The translations under genes and the position numbers were made by a program. Shown piece after piece: positions 24,464 to 32,445 of a stretch of DNA of 33,408 nucleotides (positions are counted from its first letter, which is position 1; the number at the start of each line of letters is the position of its first letter). The notes under the pieces were generated by a model that was given only the letters and a program-made list of their open reading frames with translations, had not been told where the DNA came from and made no database searches. Source of the stretch: Salinicola peritrichatus (lineage in GTDB: Bacteria > Pseudomonadota > Gammaproteobacteria > Pseudomonadales > Halomonadaceae); NCBI RefSeq assembly GCF_003206715.1, contig NZ_PZJU01000022.1, positions 17,353 to 50,760 of the forward strand, written 5' to 3'.

Positions 24464-24475
24464 CCTGATGTCAGG
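24464..24475 (-). terminator. Small hairpin at the end of the pxp operon
   Basis: CCTGA-tg-TCAGG overlaps the stop codon of the NCS1 permease gene; on the minus strand it is followed by a pyrimidine-rich stretch (CCCTCTTTTCC). The short 5-bp stem makes termination uncertain. It lies in the 50-base gap between convergent genes. Confidence 0.3.
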
Positions 24476-25814
24476 TCGGCGTGCCCACGCCGTTGCGCGC
24501 CCCCATCCTGAGCCCCATGGCATAGAACGCGTAGGCGCACAGCCCGGTGGCCGGCGCCGAGAAGGCGGCCAGGCCGGGCAACTGCATCACTACCATGCCC
24601 ACCAGGGTGGCGCCGAACCAGGCGCTCAGGCCGCGTGCGTCGTAGGTGCGGGAGAGGCGCTCCGGCGCCGTCGCGCTATCCTCCACGCCGGGAGGGTGGG
24701 CCTGGATGTGGGCCAGCGCCACGCCGACCCAGGCCACCACGAACACGCCCTGATAGGCCAGCGCCTGGAGGATGTAGCCGAACACGTCCGCCATCATCAG
24801 CAGGTAGGCCAGCACGCCGATGATGCAGCCGGAGACCGCCTTGGAGAGCTTGGTGCCGGTGAGCTTGTGCACCAGCGCCTCGAAGTTGATCGTCGCCAGA
24901 TAGTAGTTGGCGGTGTTGATGCGGCTCTGGGTCACCCATACCAGCAGCAGTCCGCCGAAGCCCATCAGTTCGAGCAGCCCGAGCACCACCGAAATTTCCG
25001 ACAGACCTTCCACCGGAATCATGGCATCGAGCAGGATGCCGACGATGCCGCTGAACAGGAAGGTCATCAGGTAGAACGGTACGCCGAAGGTCACCCGGGC
25101 GTGGAAGGCGGCGTCCTTGCGGCGGCCGAAGCGGGCGTAGTCGAAGGTGAACATCATCAGCACCCAGACCCCCATGTAGTAGGCGAAGGTCTGGGCCCAG
25201 CCCCACGGCGAGGCGCTGCCTTCGGGCACCCGGGTCAGCCAGCCGTCGGGATAGCCGAACTCGGCGAGCGCCATGCCGACGGCGATCAGCATGCCGATGA
25301 CGTAGGCCGGCAGCAGTACGCCGTTGAACTTGTCGAGCCAGTGCTGGACGCTGCCGAAGATCAGCGACGCGCCGAGGATCGCGACGATAGCGGTGCAGAT
25401 GGCCATGCTCAGGCCGCCGCTCCATTCACTCAGCACCAAGGCCATCACGTAGCCCTCGAACACCGCGTAGTAGAGGGCGGTGGCGAAGAAGATCAGGCTT
25501 GCCAGCAGCGCGCCCGCCTGGCCGAACAGGCGGCGCGAGAACAGCCCCACGGTGAGCCCGGTGCGAATCGCGTAGCGGCTGATCAGGGCGTTGATCAAGC
25601 CGTAGGCGAGTACCGTGAGGACGATCCCGATCAGGGCGTTGACGGTGCCGTAGCTGCGCGCCATCGCCGCCGCCACCACCATGTAGAAGATCGCGCTGCA
25701 TACCGCCCACCAGGCCATCATCAGATTGGCCCTGGGCATGCGCCCGGCATCGGGCACCGGGCATTCGGAAAAGTCGAGGTCGGCGCCTGTCTGCGCCTGG
25801 GGTGCGTTAGCCAT
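24471..25814 (-). CDS. NCS1-family permease (cytosine/allantoin/hydantoin transporter type)
   Basis: A 447-residue membrane protein with about 12 hydrophobic segments. ANLMMAWWAVCSAIFYMVVA at the first segment, GLTVGLFSRRLFGQAGALL, and the central PWGWAQTFAYYMGVWVLMM with FDYARFGRRKD match the nucleobase:cation symporter-1 family. It is the last gene of the leftward pxpA-accB-accC-pxpB-pxpC series, 136 bases after pxpC. Family members carry cyclic ureides and nucleobases. Its position suggests import of the cyclic amide used by the operon, such as 5-oxoproline or a related lactam or ureide. Substrate not readable from sequence. Confidence 0.87.
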   Translation of the reverse strand: MANAPQAQTGADLDFSECPVPDAGRMPRANLMMAWWAVCSAIFYMVVAAAMARSYGTVNALIGIVLTVLAYGLINALISRYAIRTGLTVGLFSRRLFGQAGALLASLIFFATALYYAVFEGYVMALVLSEWSGGLSMAICTAIVAILGASLIFGSVQHWLDKFNGVLLPAYVIGMLIAVGMALAEFGYPDGWLTRVPEGSASPWGWAQTFAYYMGVWVLMMFTFDYARFGRRKDAAFHARVTFGVPFYLMTFLFSGIVGILLDAMIPVEGLSEISVVLGLLELMGFGGLLLVWVTQSRINTANYYLATINFEALVHKLTGTKLSKAVSGCIIGVLAYLLMMADVFGYILQALAYQGVFVVAWVGVALAHIQAHPPGVEDSATAPERLSRTYDARGLSAWFGATLVGMVVMQLPGLAAFSAPATGLCAYAFYAMGLRMGARNGVGTPT

Positions 25815-25860
25815 GATGAAGATACCTTTTGTTGTGCTTGTCTTCGCAGGGTTTCAAGGG

Positions 25861-25930
25861 GCACCGGGCGGTGCGAAGTCATGGTGATGGGGCGGGTTTC
25901 TCCTTGGCTGGACCCGGCGCGGACGCCGGG
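25861..25930 (-). other. Two intra-operon hairpins between pxpC and the permease gene
   Basis: The 136-base gap holds a perfect 7-bp stem CCCGGCG-cgga-CGCCGGG (25913-25930) and a 5-bp stem GCACC-gggc-GGTGC (25861-25874). Neither is followed by a T-tract on the minus strand. They could stabilise the upstream RNA or lower expression of the permease; they could also be copies of a dispersed palindromic repeat. Confidence 0.4.
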
Positions 25931-25950
25931 CCGGTGGAGGGTCGTGGTGC

Positions 25951-26922
25951 TTACGGCATTCGCCGCAGTGCCTCCAGGGTGTCGCGATATTCTCGCCTTG
26001 CCGCCAGCGCCTGCTCGAGATCGACCGCCTCGAAGCGCACCTGCTGGTGCGGCTGGATCTGGCCGACCCAATCCATGTCGGCGCTGATCACGGTGCCGAT
26101 CATGGCGTAGCCGCCGCCGGAGACGGCGTCGCGGTGCAGGATGATCGGCTCGCTGCCGCTGGGAACCTGGATCGATCCGATCGGATAGCAGGCATCGACG
26201 ATGTTCGATGGGTCGTCGCCGGCGCCGAACGGTGGCTCGCGTTCGAGAAACGACAGCGACGAGCCGCCCTTGAGACGATAGCCGATGCGGTCGGCTTCGG
26301 AGGCCACCGCCCAGGTCTCGGCATAGAAGCGCTCGCGGCTTGCCGCTTCCAGGCGATGGTCGTAGATGCCGGGCACCACTCGCAGCCGGTAGTGCTTGGC
26401 GAAGCGGGGCAGCAGCGCCTCTGGCAGTCGACGGCCCGGACGCGGCGGCGTCACGGCGGGCAGCGTCGCCAGGCGGTCGCCGGCCTTCAACGGGCGGCCT
26501 TCCACGCCGCCGAGCCCGCCCAGGGCGTAGGTGCTGCGGCTGGCGAGCTTCTCTGCAACGTCGAAGCCACCCTCCACCGCCAGATAGAGGCGCGCCCCGG
26601 CGCGCACGAAATCGAAGCCCAGGGTGGCGCCCGCCGGCACCTCGAATACTTCGTTGAGCGGCTGCGGCTGGCCGTCGACCTTGGGCACCATCTCGGCGCC
26701 GCAGGCGGCCACGCAGCGGCGTTCGTCGAAGCGCAGCTCCGGCCCCATCAGCGCGCACTCCAGCACCGCCGCGCCCTCGGGGTTGCCGAGCAGGAGGTTG
26801 GCCGCGCGCAGCGAGCGCTGGTCCATGCCGCCGGAGGGTGGAATGCCCAGATGGTAGTAGCCTGTGCGACCCAGGTCCTGGACCGAGGTGGCGAGCCCAG
26901 GCTTGATCACGTCGATGGTCAT
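25951..26922 (-). CDS. pxpC: 5-oxoprolinase subunit C / carboxyltransferase A/B subunit (KipA, AHS2)
   Basis: A 323-residue protein of the KipA/PxpC group, homologous to the CT A/B domain of urea carboxylase. Signatures are VIKPGLATSVQDLGRTGYY, GIPPSGGMDQRSLRAANLLL, GNPEGAAVLECALMGPELRF, SEADRIGYRLKG and the C-terminal ADMDWVGQIQPHQQVRF. With PxpA and PxpB it forms the ATP-dependent prokaryotic 5-oxoprolinase. AAGGAGGTG, an unusually strong site, precedes the ATG at 26922, and the start overlaps the pxpB stop by four bases (ATGA), so the two are coupled. Longer open sequence upstream in this frame is pxpB in another frame. Confidence 0.92.
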   Translation of the reverse strand: MTIDVIKPGLATSVQDLGRTGYYHLGIPPSGGMDQRSLRAANLLLGNPEGAAVLECALMGPELRFDERRCVAACGAEMVPKVDGQPQPLNEVFEVPAGATLGFDFVRAGARLYLAVEGGFDVAEKLASRSTYALGGLGGVEGRPLKAGDRLATLPAVTPPRPGRRLPEALLPRFAKHYRLRVVPGIYDHRLEAASRERFYAETWAVASEADRIGYRLKGGSSLSFLEREPPFGAGDDPSNIVDACYPIGSIQVPSGSEPIILHRDAVSGGGYAMIGTVISADMDWVGQIQPHQQVRFEAVDLEQALAARREYRDTLEALRRMP

Positions 26923-27809
26923 TGCAGCACCTCCTTGACGCGGATGGCGGTGGCGTCGGGATCGCCCTCGAAAGCGTCCAGGTCGAAGGTGAACGGTGCC
27001 ACCCGGGGGCGGAAACGTCCGGCTTCGGCATCCGCTTGCAGGCGGTCGTGGGTGGCGCGATCGATGGCGCGGTGTTTCACGATGTCGCCGGGACGGAAGA
27101 AGATCATCGAGTCGTCGATGTGCGGCTGGCCGCCATCGGGGTCGTAGATCGGCATCGGGGTGATGCCGAACATCTGGTAGCCTCCGGCGCCGCGCACCGA
27201 GTAAATGCAACTGAAGCAGCCGCCGTAGCCCACCGTCTGCTTGGGCGTGTCGGTGCGCGGGCGCAGGTACTTGGGTACCTGGAGCTGGCGTTCGCGCGGC
27301 ACCATCTGGTACATGAACGGCAGTCCGGCGACGAACCCCACCATCGAGACGAACCAGGGGCTGGCGCTGTGGGCCTCGATGAAACCCGCGGGCGTGGAGA
27401 AGCCGTTGATCCGCGCGGCGTAATCGAGGTCGCTGCCTGAAGGGTCCTGGTGGCGGTCGCGGAAGCGCATCAGCGTCTCTCGCGTCCACGGGTCGTCGTA
27501 GAGCACCGGCACTTCGATCACCCGGGTCTCGAGGGTGCGTTCACGCTGGGCGGCGACCTCGTCATCCAGGCTCTTCAGGATCTCGATCAGGCGCTCGGCG
27601 GAGATCAGGTCGGGTTCGTAGCGCACCTGGTAGGAGGCATTGGCGGGGCAGATCTCGATGATCCCGGGCAGGGCCAGCGCACGCAGTCGTTGGGTGATGG
27701 AGAGGGCGCGGAAGAAGGCGTCCAGCGCCATCTCCTCGCTCACTTCCACGAACAGATATTCGTCGGCGGCCAGGCTATAGCGCGCCGGGGATGGCGTTTG
27801 GGTCGTCAT
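26919..27809 (-). CDS. pxpB: 5-oxoprolinase subunit B / carboxyltransferase C/D subunit (KipI, AHS1)
   Basis: A 296-residue protein of the KipI/PxpB group. The C-terminal cyclophilin-like CT C/D domain contains GFSTPAGFIEAHSASPWFVS, GFVAGLPFMYQM, VPKYLRPRTDTPKQTVGYGG and GAGGYQMFGITPMPIYD. It is longer than Bacillus KipI (about 240), with extra length before and after the core. The ATG at 27809 overlaps the stop of the biotin carboxylase gene (ATGA, 27806-27809), and its own stop overlaps pxpC the same way, so accC-pxpB-pxpC are translationally chained. Such tight linkage implies a complex of fixed stoichiometry. Confidence 0.92.
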   Translation of the reverse strand: MTTQTPSPARYSLAADEYLFVEVSEEMALDAFFRALSITQRLRALALPGIIEICPANASYQVRYEPDLISAERLIEILKSLDDEVAAQRERTLETRVIEVPVLYDDPWTRETLMRFRDRHQDPSGSDLDYAARINGFSTPAGFIEAHSASPWFVSMVGFVAGLPFMYQMVPRERQLQVPKYLRPRTDTPKQTVGYGGCFSCIYSVRGAGGYQMFGITPMPIYDPDGGQPHIDDSMIFFRPGDIVKHRAIDRATHDRLQADAEAGRFRPRVAPFTFDLDAFEGDPDATAIRVKEVLQ

Positions 27810-29185
27810 CGCACGGCCTCCTTCGCGGGGGTGGTGGCCGGCCGAGAGGAGAGCCAGCGCTCGAGAAAGCCGGTATCCACCTCGGCACTGCGCAACTGCG
27901 GGGTGTCGAGCAGGCGGCGGTGCAGACCGGCGGTAGTGGCGAAGCCCTCCAGCACGAGTTCGTCGAGGGCTCGGGCGGCGCGCGCCAGGGCAGCGTCGCG
28001 GCTGTCGTCCCACACGATCAGCTTGGCCACCAGCGAGTCGTAGAAGGGCGGCATGCGATAGCCCTCGTAGAGGCCGCTGTCGACGCGCACGCCGGGGCCG
28101 CTCGGCCACGCCAGCCGCTGTACCACGCCGGGAGAGGGGAAGAAGTCGCGCTCGGGGTCCTCGGCGTTGATGCGCATCTCGACCGCCCAGCCGCGTCGCT
28201 GGATGTCGGATTGGGTGAAACGCAGCGGTTCGCCGCCGGCCAGGCGCAGCATCTCGCGCACCAGGTCGATCCCGGTCACCGCCTCGGTGATCGGATGCTC
28301 GACCTGGATGCGGGTATTCATCTCGATGAAGAAGAATTCGCCGCTGGTTTCGTCGAACAGATATTCCAGCGTGCCGGCGCCGAAGTAGCCGACATGCTCG
28401 GTCAGCGCCACCGCCGAGTGGCACAGCGCCTCGCGGGTGGGTTCGTCGAGGGCCGGCGAGGGGCACTCCTCGAAGATCTTCTGGCGGCGGCGCTGCAGCG
28501 AGCACTCGCGCTCGAACAGATGCACCGCGCGCCGGCCGTCGCCGAGTACCTGCACCTCGATGTGCCGGGCTCGGGCGATGAAGCGCTCGAGATAGACCCG
28601 GTCGTCGCCGAACGCCGCCCGAGCCTCGGCCTGGGCCGCCCGTAGCTGCGCATCGAACGTGCCGGCGTTCTCCACCACACGGATGCCGCGCCCGCCACCG
28701 CCGGCGGCGGCCTTGATCAGCAACGGGAAGCCGATGTCTTCGGCCAGCGCCAGCGCTCGGGCGGGATCGCTCACCGCCCCGGGGGAGCCGGGCACCACCG
28801 GCACGCCGGCGTCGATCGCCGTCTGGCGAGCCATCGCCTTGTCGCCCATGCGCTCGATGATGGCGGCATCCGGGCCGACGAACACCAGGCCGGCGTCGGC
28901 CACGGCTCGCGCGAAGGCGGCGTTCTCGGAGAGGAAGCCGTAGCCCGGATGTAGGGCATCGGCCTCGCAGGTGCGGGCCGCGTGCAGTATCGCCTCCGGG
29001 TTCAGGTAGCTTTTGGCGGCCTGGGGCGGTCCGATGCAGATCGCGGCGTCGGCCTGGCGCGCCGCCAGCGAGTCGGCATCGGCCTCGCTGTGGGCGACGA
29101 TACTGCGGATGCCCAGTTCGCGGGCGGCGCGTACGATGCGCAGGGCGATCTCGCCGCGATTGACGATCAGCAGACGGCGGATCAT
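27806..29185 (-). CDS. Biotin carboxylase subunit (AccC-like)
   Basis: A 459-residue ATP-grasp enzyme that carboxylates biotin on a carrier using bicarbonate and ATP. The N-terminus RRLLIVNRGEIALRIVRAA, HPGYGFLSENAAFARA, the glycine-rich AAAGGGGRGIRVV, RHIEVQVLGDG, ECSLQRRRQK and EMNTRIQVEHPITEA are all standard. The ATG at 29185 overlaps the accB stop (TGATG). It is probably a pathway-specific paralogue of the fatty-acid AccC: it sits inside the pxp operon, not beside a fatty-acid accB. With AccB, PxpB and PxpC it supplies the BC part of a split urea-carboxylase-like enzyme. Confidence 0.92.
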   Translation of the reverse strand: MIRRLLIVNRGEIALRIVRAARELGIRSIVAHSEADADSLAARQADAAICIGPPQAAKSYLNPEAILHAARTCEADALHPGYGFLSENAAFARAVADAGLVFVGPDAAIIERMGDKAMARQTAIDAGVPVVPGSPGAVSDPARALALAEDIGFPLLIKAAAGGGGRGIRVVENAGTFDAQLRAAQAEARAAFGDDRVYLERFIARARHIEVQVLGDGRRAVHLFERECSLQRRRQKIFEECPSPALDEPTREALCHSAVALTEHVGYFGAGTLEYLFDETSGEFFFIEMNTRIQVEHPITEAVTGIDLVREMLRLAGGEPLRFTQSDIQRRGWAVEMRINAEDPERDFFPSPGVVQRLAWPSGPGVRVDSGLYEGYRMPPFYDSLVAKLIVWDDSRDAALARAARALDELVLEGFATTAGLHRRLLDTPQLRSAEVDTGFLERWLSSRPATTPAKEAVR

Positions 29186-29430
29186 CACTCGCCCTCCAGC
29201 GTGGCGATGGCTTGTCCCGCCTCGACCACGGTCTCGTCCTCGACCTCGAACGTGATCAGCGTGCCGGTGGCTTCGGCGCGCAGTTCGCAGAACTGCTTCA
29301 TGACCTCTATCAGGCCGATCACGGTGTCCGCTTCGACCCGCTGCCCCGGTTCCACGAACGGCGGCTGGTCGGGGGCGGGACGGCGATAGAAGACCCCAGG
29401 GAACGGGGCCTGGATGGGCTGCTGCGGCAT
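29185..29430 (-). CDS. Short biotin carboxyl carrier protein
   Basis: An 81-residue biotinyl domain and little else. The biotinylation site is K45 in LIEVMKQFCEL, 36 residues from the C-terminus as usual. PFVEPGQRVEADTVIG and ETVVEAGQAIATLEGE form the two halves of the lipoyl-like fold. Fatty-acid AccB is about 150 residues with a Pro/Ala linker, so this compact version is probably dedicated to the operon's own carboxylase. The motif is EVMK, as in other acetyl-CoA carboxylase carriers (consensus E[AV]MK). It overlaps the biotin carboxylase gene by one base and lies 51 bases after pxpA. Confidence 0.92.
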   Translation of the reverse strand: MPQQPIQAPFPGVFYRRPAPDQPPFVEPGQRVEADTVIGLIEVMKQFCELRAEATGTLITFEVEDETVVEAGQAIATLEGE

Positions 29431-29481
29431 GCGGCTGCCTCCTCGTGTGTTGTGGTTGTTGGGAATCGGGCTCGGGGACGC

Positions 29482-30252
29482 TTACGCCGCCTGTTGTCTC
29501 GGCGACCGGATCTCGAAACCTGCCTGCTCCAGCGTCTCACGGGTGGCACGTATCAGCGCCAGTGCGCCGGGGGTATCGCTGTGGAAGCAGACCGACTGGA
29601 AACCGACCGCCACCCGGCGGCCGCTGATGCTCTCCACCACGCCGTCGCGACAGGCCGTCAGCACCTTGTGTGCCACCGCTTGGGGGTCGAGGGCGTCGGT
29701 CCGGCGCACCAGGATGATGCTGCCTTGATCGTCGTAGTCGCGGTCGGCATAGAATTCGTGCACCCGATTCAGGCCCGCCTCGGCGGCGGCCCGGTCCAGT
29801 GCCGAGCCGGCCAGGCAGTAAACCGACAGATCCGGCGCCACTTGGGATAACGCCCCGGCCAGAGCGGTGGCATAGGTCTTGTCCCGGGCCGCATGCATGT
29901 AGAGTGCGCCGTGCAGCTTGAAGTGATGCAGCCGTAGGCCTTCGCGACTGGCCAGTTCGCGCAGGGCGCCCAGTTGGTAGAGCGTATCGTCGACCAGTTC
30001 GTCGGCACTGGCGTCGATATGGCGTCGGCCGAAGCCGACCAGATCGCGAAAACTGGGGTGAACGCCGACGGCGACGCCGTGGCGGGCTGCCTCGCGCAGC
30101 ACCCGGCTCATGGTGGTGGGATCGCCGGCATGAAAGCCGGCGGCGACATTGGCCGCGCTGATCAGGGGCAGGATCTGGCTGTCGATACCTTCGCCGATGC
30201 ACCAGGCACCGAAGCCTTCCCCCATGTCCGCGTTGAGGTCGATTGTTGTCAA
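29482..30252 (-). CDS. pxpA: 5-oxoprolinase subunit A (LamB/YcsF family), TTG start
   Basis: A 256-residue LamB/YcsF hydrolase subunit. Signatures are TIDLNADMGEGFGAW at the N-terminus, SAANVAAGFHAGDPTTM, GVAVGVHPSFRDLVGFGRR, HFKLHGALYMHAARD and FYADRDYDDQGSII. In PxpABC this subunit takes part in ATP-dependent opening of 5-oxoproline to glutamate; fungal LamB acts in lactam use. The TTG at 30252 is the best start: CAGGAGA lies 6-7 bases before it and the protein then begins MTTIDLNAD, as in the family. The upstream ATG at 30276 would put extra basic residues before the core. First gene of the leftward operon, divergent from the LysR gene. Confidence 0.9.
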   Translation of the reverse strand: MTTIDLNADMGEGFGAWCIGEGIDSQILPLISAANVAAGFHAGDPTTMSRVLREAARHGVAVGVHPSFRDLVGFGRRHIDASADELVDDTLYQLGALRELASREGLRLHHFKLHGALYMHAARDKTYATALAGALSQVAPDLSVYCLAGSALDRAAAEAGLNRVHEFYADRDYDDQGSIILVRRTDALDPQAVAHKVLTACRDGVVESISGRRVAVGFQSVCFHSDTPGALALIRATRETLEQAGFEIRSPRQQAA

Positions 30253-30360
30253 TTGATGTCTCCTGAATCGCCTCATCCATTTATTACAGTTGTGCCGGGC
30301 CTGTGGAATTATCAATTCTTGTTTTGTATTTTCAAAAAATCCGATAGCCGGGGCCTTTCC
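30253..30360. promoter_or_regulatory. Divergent promoter region, pxpA operon / LysR regulator
   Basis: A 108-base AT-rich gap. GAATT-atc-AATTC (30306-30318) is a perfect dyad suitable as a LysR-type binding site. On the minus strand TTCCAC-16-TAATAA is a weak candidate promoter for pxpA. The short shared region fits the usual LysR arrangement, in which the regulator controls both its own gene and the divergent operon. Confidence 0.5.
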
Positions 30361-31266
30361 ATGTCACGCGATCTTTCCCTGCGCAAGTTGCGCTACTTCC
30401 AGGCCGTGGCCGAAAGCGGCACGGTGACCCAGGCGGCGGTCGATCTCAATGTGTCGCAATCTTCCATTACCACCGGGGTGCGAGAGATCGAGGAGCAACT
30501 GGGCGTGAGTCTGTTCCAGCGCACCTCCCAGGGGATGTTGCTGACCCAACAGGGCAGTCGCTTTCTCAACCAGGTTCAGCATGTGTTTCAGGCCGTCGAC
30601 GAGGCCTTCGATGGCCTGCAGGACAGTTCGGCTTCGGTCACCGGCAGCCTGGACCTGGCGACGAGCTATACCGTGGCCGGCTATTTTCTGCCGCCGCTGC
30701 TGGCTCGCTTCCAGCGCCGCTATCCCGGGGTACGACTGCGTGTGAACGAGGCCCCAAGGCCGGAGATTCTCGACGGTCTGCGCAACGGGCGCTTCGACCT
30801 CGGCATCGTGCTCACCTCCAACGTCGACCAGACCTCCCAGGTCGAGCGCCAGCCGCTGTTGCACTCGAAACGCCGGCTATGGGTCAACAGCCATCATCCG
30901 CTGCTGGAACGCGAGGAGATTCGTCTGCGCGATCTGGTCGACGAGCCCTATATCATGCTGACGGTGGACGAGGCCGAACACACCGCGATGCGCTACTGGA
31001 AGCCCGCGGGGCTTTCGCCCAAGGTGCTGTTCAAGACCTTGTCGGTGGAGGCGGTGCGCAGCATGGTGGCCAACGGCACCGGGATCAGCATTCTCTCCGA
31101 CATGGTCTATCGTCCCTGGTCGCTGGAGGGGCGACGGATCGTCCACATCGACCTGATCGACCCGGTGCCGACCATGGAGATCGGCCTCGCCTGGGGGCGG
31201 GGGGCGGAGCTTTCGCCCACCGCGCGGGCATTCCAGGAGATGGCGCTGGCATTCGCGCGCGAGTGA
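30361..31266 (+). CDS. LysR-family transcriptional regulator
   Basis: A 301-residue regulator. The N-terminal winged helix-turn-helix reads LRKLRYFQAVAESGTVTQAA, then LNVSQSSITTGVREIEEQLG and LFQRTSQGMLLTQQGSRFL. The C-terminal effector domain is the usual two-lobed binding fold starting at about residue 95 (GSLDLATSYTVAGYFLPPLL). The ATG at 30361 lies at the family's normal distance from the helix-turn-helix, although the frame is open far upstream. It is divergent from pxpA with 108 bases between, so it most likely activates the pxp operon in response to its substrate. It is one of two intact regulator genes in the accessory region. Confidence 0.92.
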   Translation: MSRDLSLRKLRYFQAVAESGTVTQAAVDLNVSQSSITTGVREIEEQLGVSLFQRTSQGMLLTQQGSRFLNQVQHVFQAVDEAFDGLQDSSASVTGSLDLATSYTVAGYFLPPLLARFQRRYPGVRLRVNEAPRPEILDGLRNGRFDLGIVLTSNVDQTSQVERQPLLHSKRRLWVNSHHPLLEREEIRLRDLVDEPYIMLTVDEAEHTAMRYWKPAGLSPKVLFKTLSVEAVRSMVANGTGISILSDMVYRPWSLEGRRIVHIDLIDPVPTMEIGLAWGRGAELSPTARAFQEMALAFARE

Positions 31267-31283
31267 TTGTCGGGGGCGCCTTG

Positions 31284-31322
31284 GTGATGCCGTGCCGGCT
31301 CGGGCATACTGCTCGGCATCAC
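31284..31322 (+). promoter_or_regulatory. 9-bp inverted repeat upstream of gshB, overlapping a candidate promoter
   Basis: GTGATGCCG (31284-31292) and CGGCATCAC (31314-31322) are perfectly complementary, with a 21-base spacer. A weak promoter TTGGTG (31281-31286)-18-CATACT (31305-31310) lies across it, so the repeat could be an operator or, as RNA, a leader or terminator hairpin after the LysR gene. The 81-base gap between the LysR gene and gshB contains nothing else. Confidence 0.4.
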
Positions 31323-31347
31323 TCCTCCTGCGTGGAAGACCGAATCG

Positions 31348-32304
31348 ATGAGCCAGAACGCGGTGAAACTCGGCGTGGTGATGGACCCCATCGCCGACAT
31401 CAGCTACAAGAAGGACACCACCCTGACGCTGTTGTGGGCGGCGGAAGCGATGGGCTGGTCGCTCTTCTATCTCGAGCAGGAAGACCTCTATCTCTACGAG
31501 GGGCGTGCCATGGGAAGCGTGCGCCCGCTCGAGGTGTTCCGCGATCCCGAGCACTGGTTCGAGCTGGGCGAGCGCGAGACGATGGCGCTTTCCGAGCTCG
31601 ACGTGATCCTGATGCGCAAGGATCCGCCGGTGGACAGCCACTTCCTCAATGCCGTGCACCTGCTCGGTTTCGCCGAACGCGAGGGCACGTTGGTGGTCAA
31701 CCCGACCCGGACGCTGCTTGAGTGCAACGAGAAACTGTTCGCGCAGCAGTTCGTGCACTGCATTCCGCCGACGGTGGTCTCGTGCAATGCGACGGTGCTG
31801 CGCGCCTTCCAGGCAGAGCATGGCGATACCATCTTCAAGCCGCTGGACGGCATGGGTGGCAGCGGCATCTTCCATATAGGGCCGGATGGACGCAACCTTG
31901 GCGCGGTGATCGAGGAACTGACCGAACGCGGCCGGCGCCAGATCATGGCCCAGCGCTATCTGCCGGAAATCTCGGCCGGCGATACCCGCATCCTGCTGGT
32001 GGATGGCGAGCCGGTCGAGTACGGATTGGCGCGCATTCCCAGCGCCGGCGAGACGCGCGGCAATCTGGCCGCCGGCGGACGCGGCGTGTCGCGCGAACTG
32101 ACCGACCGCGACTACTGGCTGGTGGAGCAGGTCAAGCCGATGATCCGCGAGAAGGGCCTGCTGTTCGTCGGGCTCGACGTGATCGGCGACTACATCACCG
32201 AGATCAACGTCACCAGTCCCACCTGCGTACGCGAGATCGATGACCAGCGCGGCACCGACATCGGCGCGCAACTGATGGCAGCCATCGCCAGACGGCTTGG
32301 ATGA
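31348..32304 (+). CDS. gshB: Glutathione synthetase
   Basis: A 318-residue ATP-grasp ligase joining glycine to gamma-glutamylcysteine. The N-terminal domain starts VKLGVVMDPIADISYKKDTT, followed by LMRKDPPVDSHFL. ATP-grasp motifs are KPLDGMGGSGIFHI, AQRYLPEISAGDTRILLVDG and EINVTSPTCVREID. Length and motifs match E. coli GshB (316). It begins the conserved gshB-yqgE-ruvX series. In enterobacteria rsmE precedes it directly; here the LysR gene of the pxp operon lies upstream instead. Confidence 0.96.
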   Translation: MSQNAVKLGVVMDPIADISYKKDTTLTLLWAAEAMGWSLFYLEQEDLYLYEGRAMGSVRPLEVFRDPEHWFELGERETMALSELDVILMRKDPPVDSHFLNAVHLLGFAEREGTLVVNPTRTLLECNEKLFAQQFVHCIPPTVVSCNATVLRAFQAEHGDTIFKPLDGMGGSGIFHIGPDGRNLGAVIEELTERGRRQIMAQRYLPEISAGDTRILLVDGEPVEYGLARIPSAGETRGNLAAGGRGVSRELTDRDYWLVEQVKPMIREKGLLFVGLDVIGDYITEINVTSPTCVREIDDQRGTDIGAQLMAAIARRLG

Positions 32305-32360
32305 TCACGTTGGCGAGGGGGCGGCGCATTGTCCTCCCCCGACTTATCCCCAGGTGGAGG

Positions 32361-32369
32361 TGTTACAAT
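32361..32369 (+). promoter_or_regulatory. Extended -10 promoter candidate for yqgE-ruvX
   Basis: TGTTACAAT fits the extended -10 pattern TGnTAtAAT with one mismatch, 77 bases before the yqgE ATG. No good -35 lies at 16-18 bases, which extended -10 promoters tolerate. It is in the gap after gshB, so yqgE and ruvX may have their own promoter. Confidence 0.4.
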
Positions 32370-32445
32370 GAGGTATTTCCCTGCCGATCCGGTGGTTCGC
32401 GACGTCTGTCCGCCGGGACCGCCGCGTGACGTCCGATGGAGTCTC

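Noticed and set aside
24384-26087. A 567-residue open frame on the plus strand opposite the NCS1 permease
   Set aside because: Antisense shadow; His/Gln/Gly-rich with no domain. The minus strand encodes a membrane protein with family motifs.
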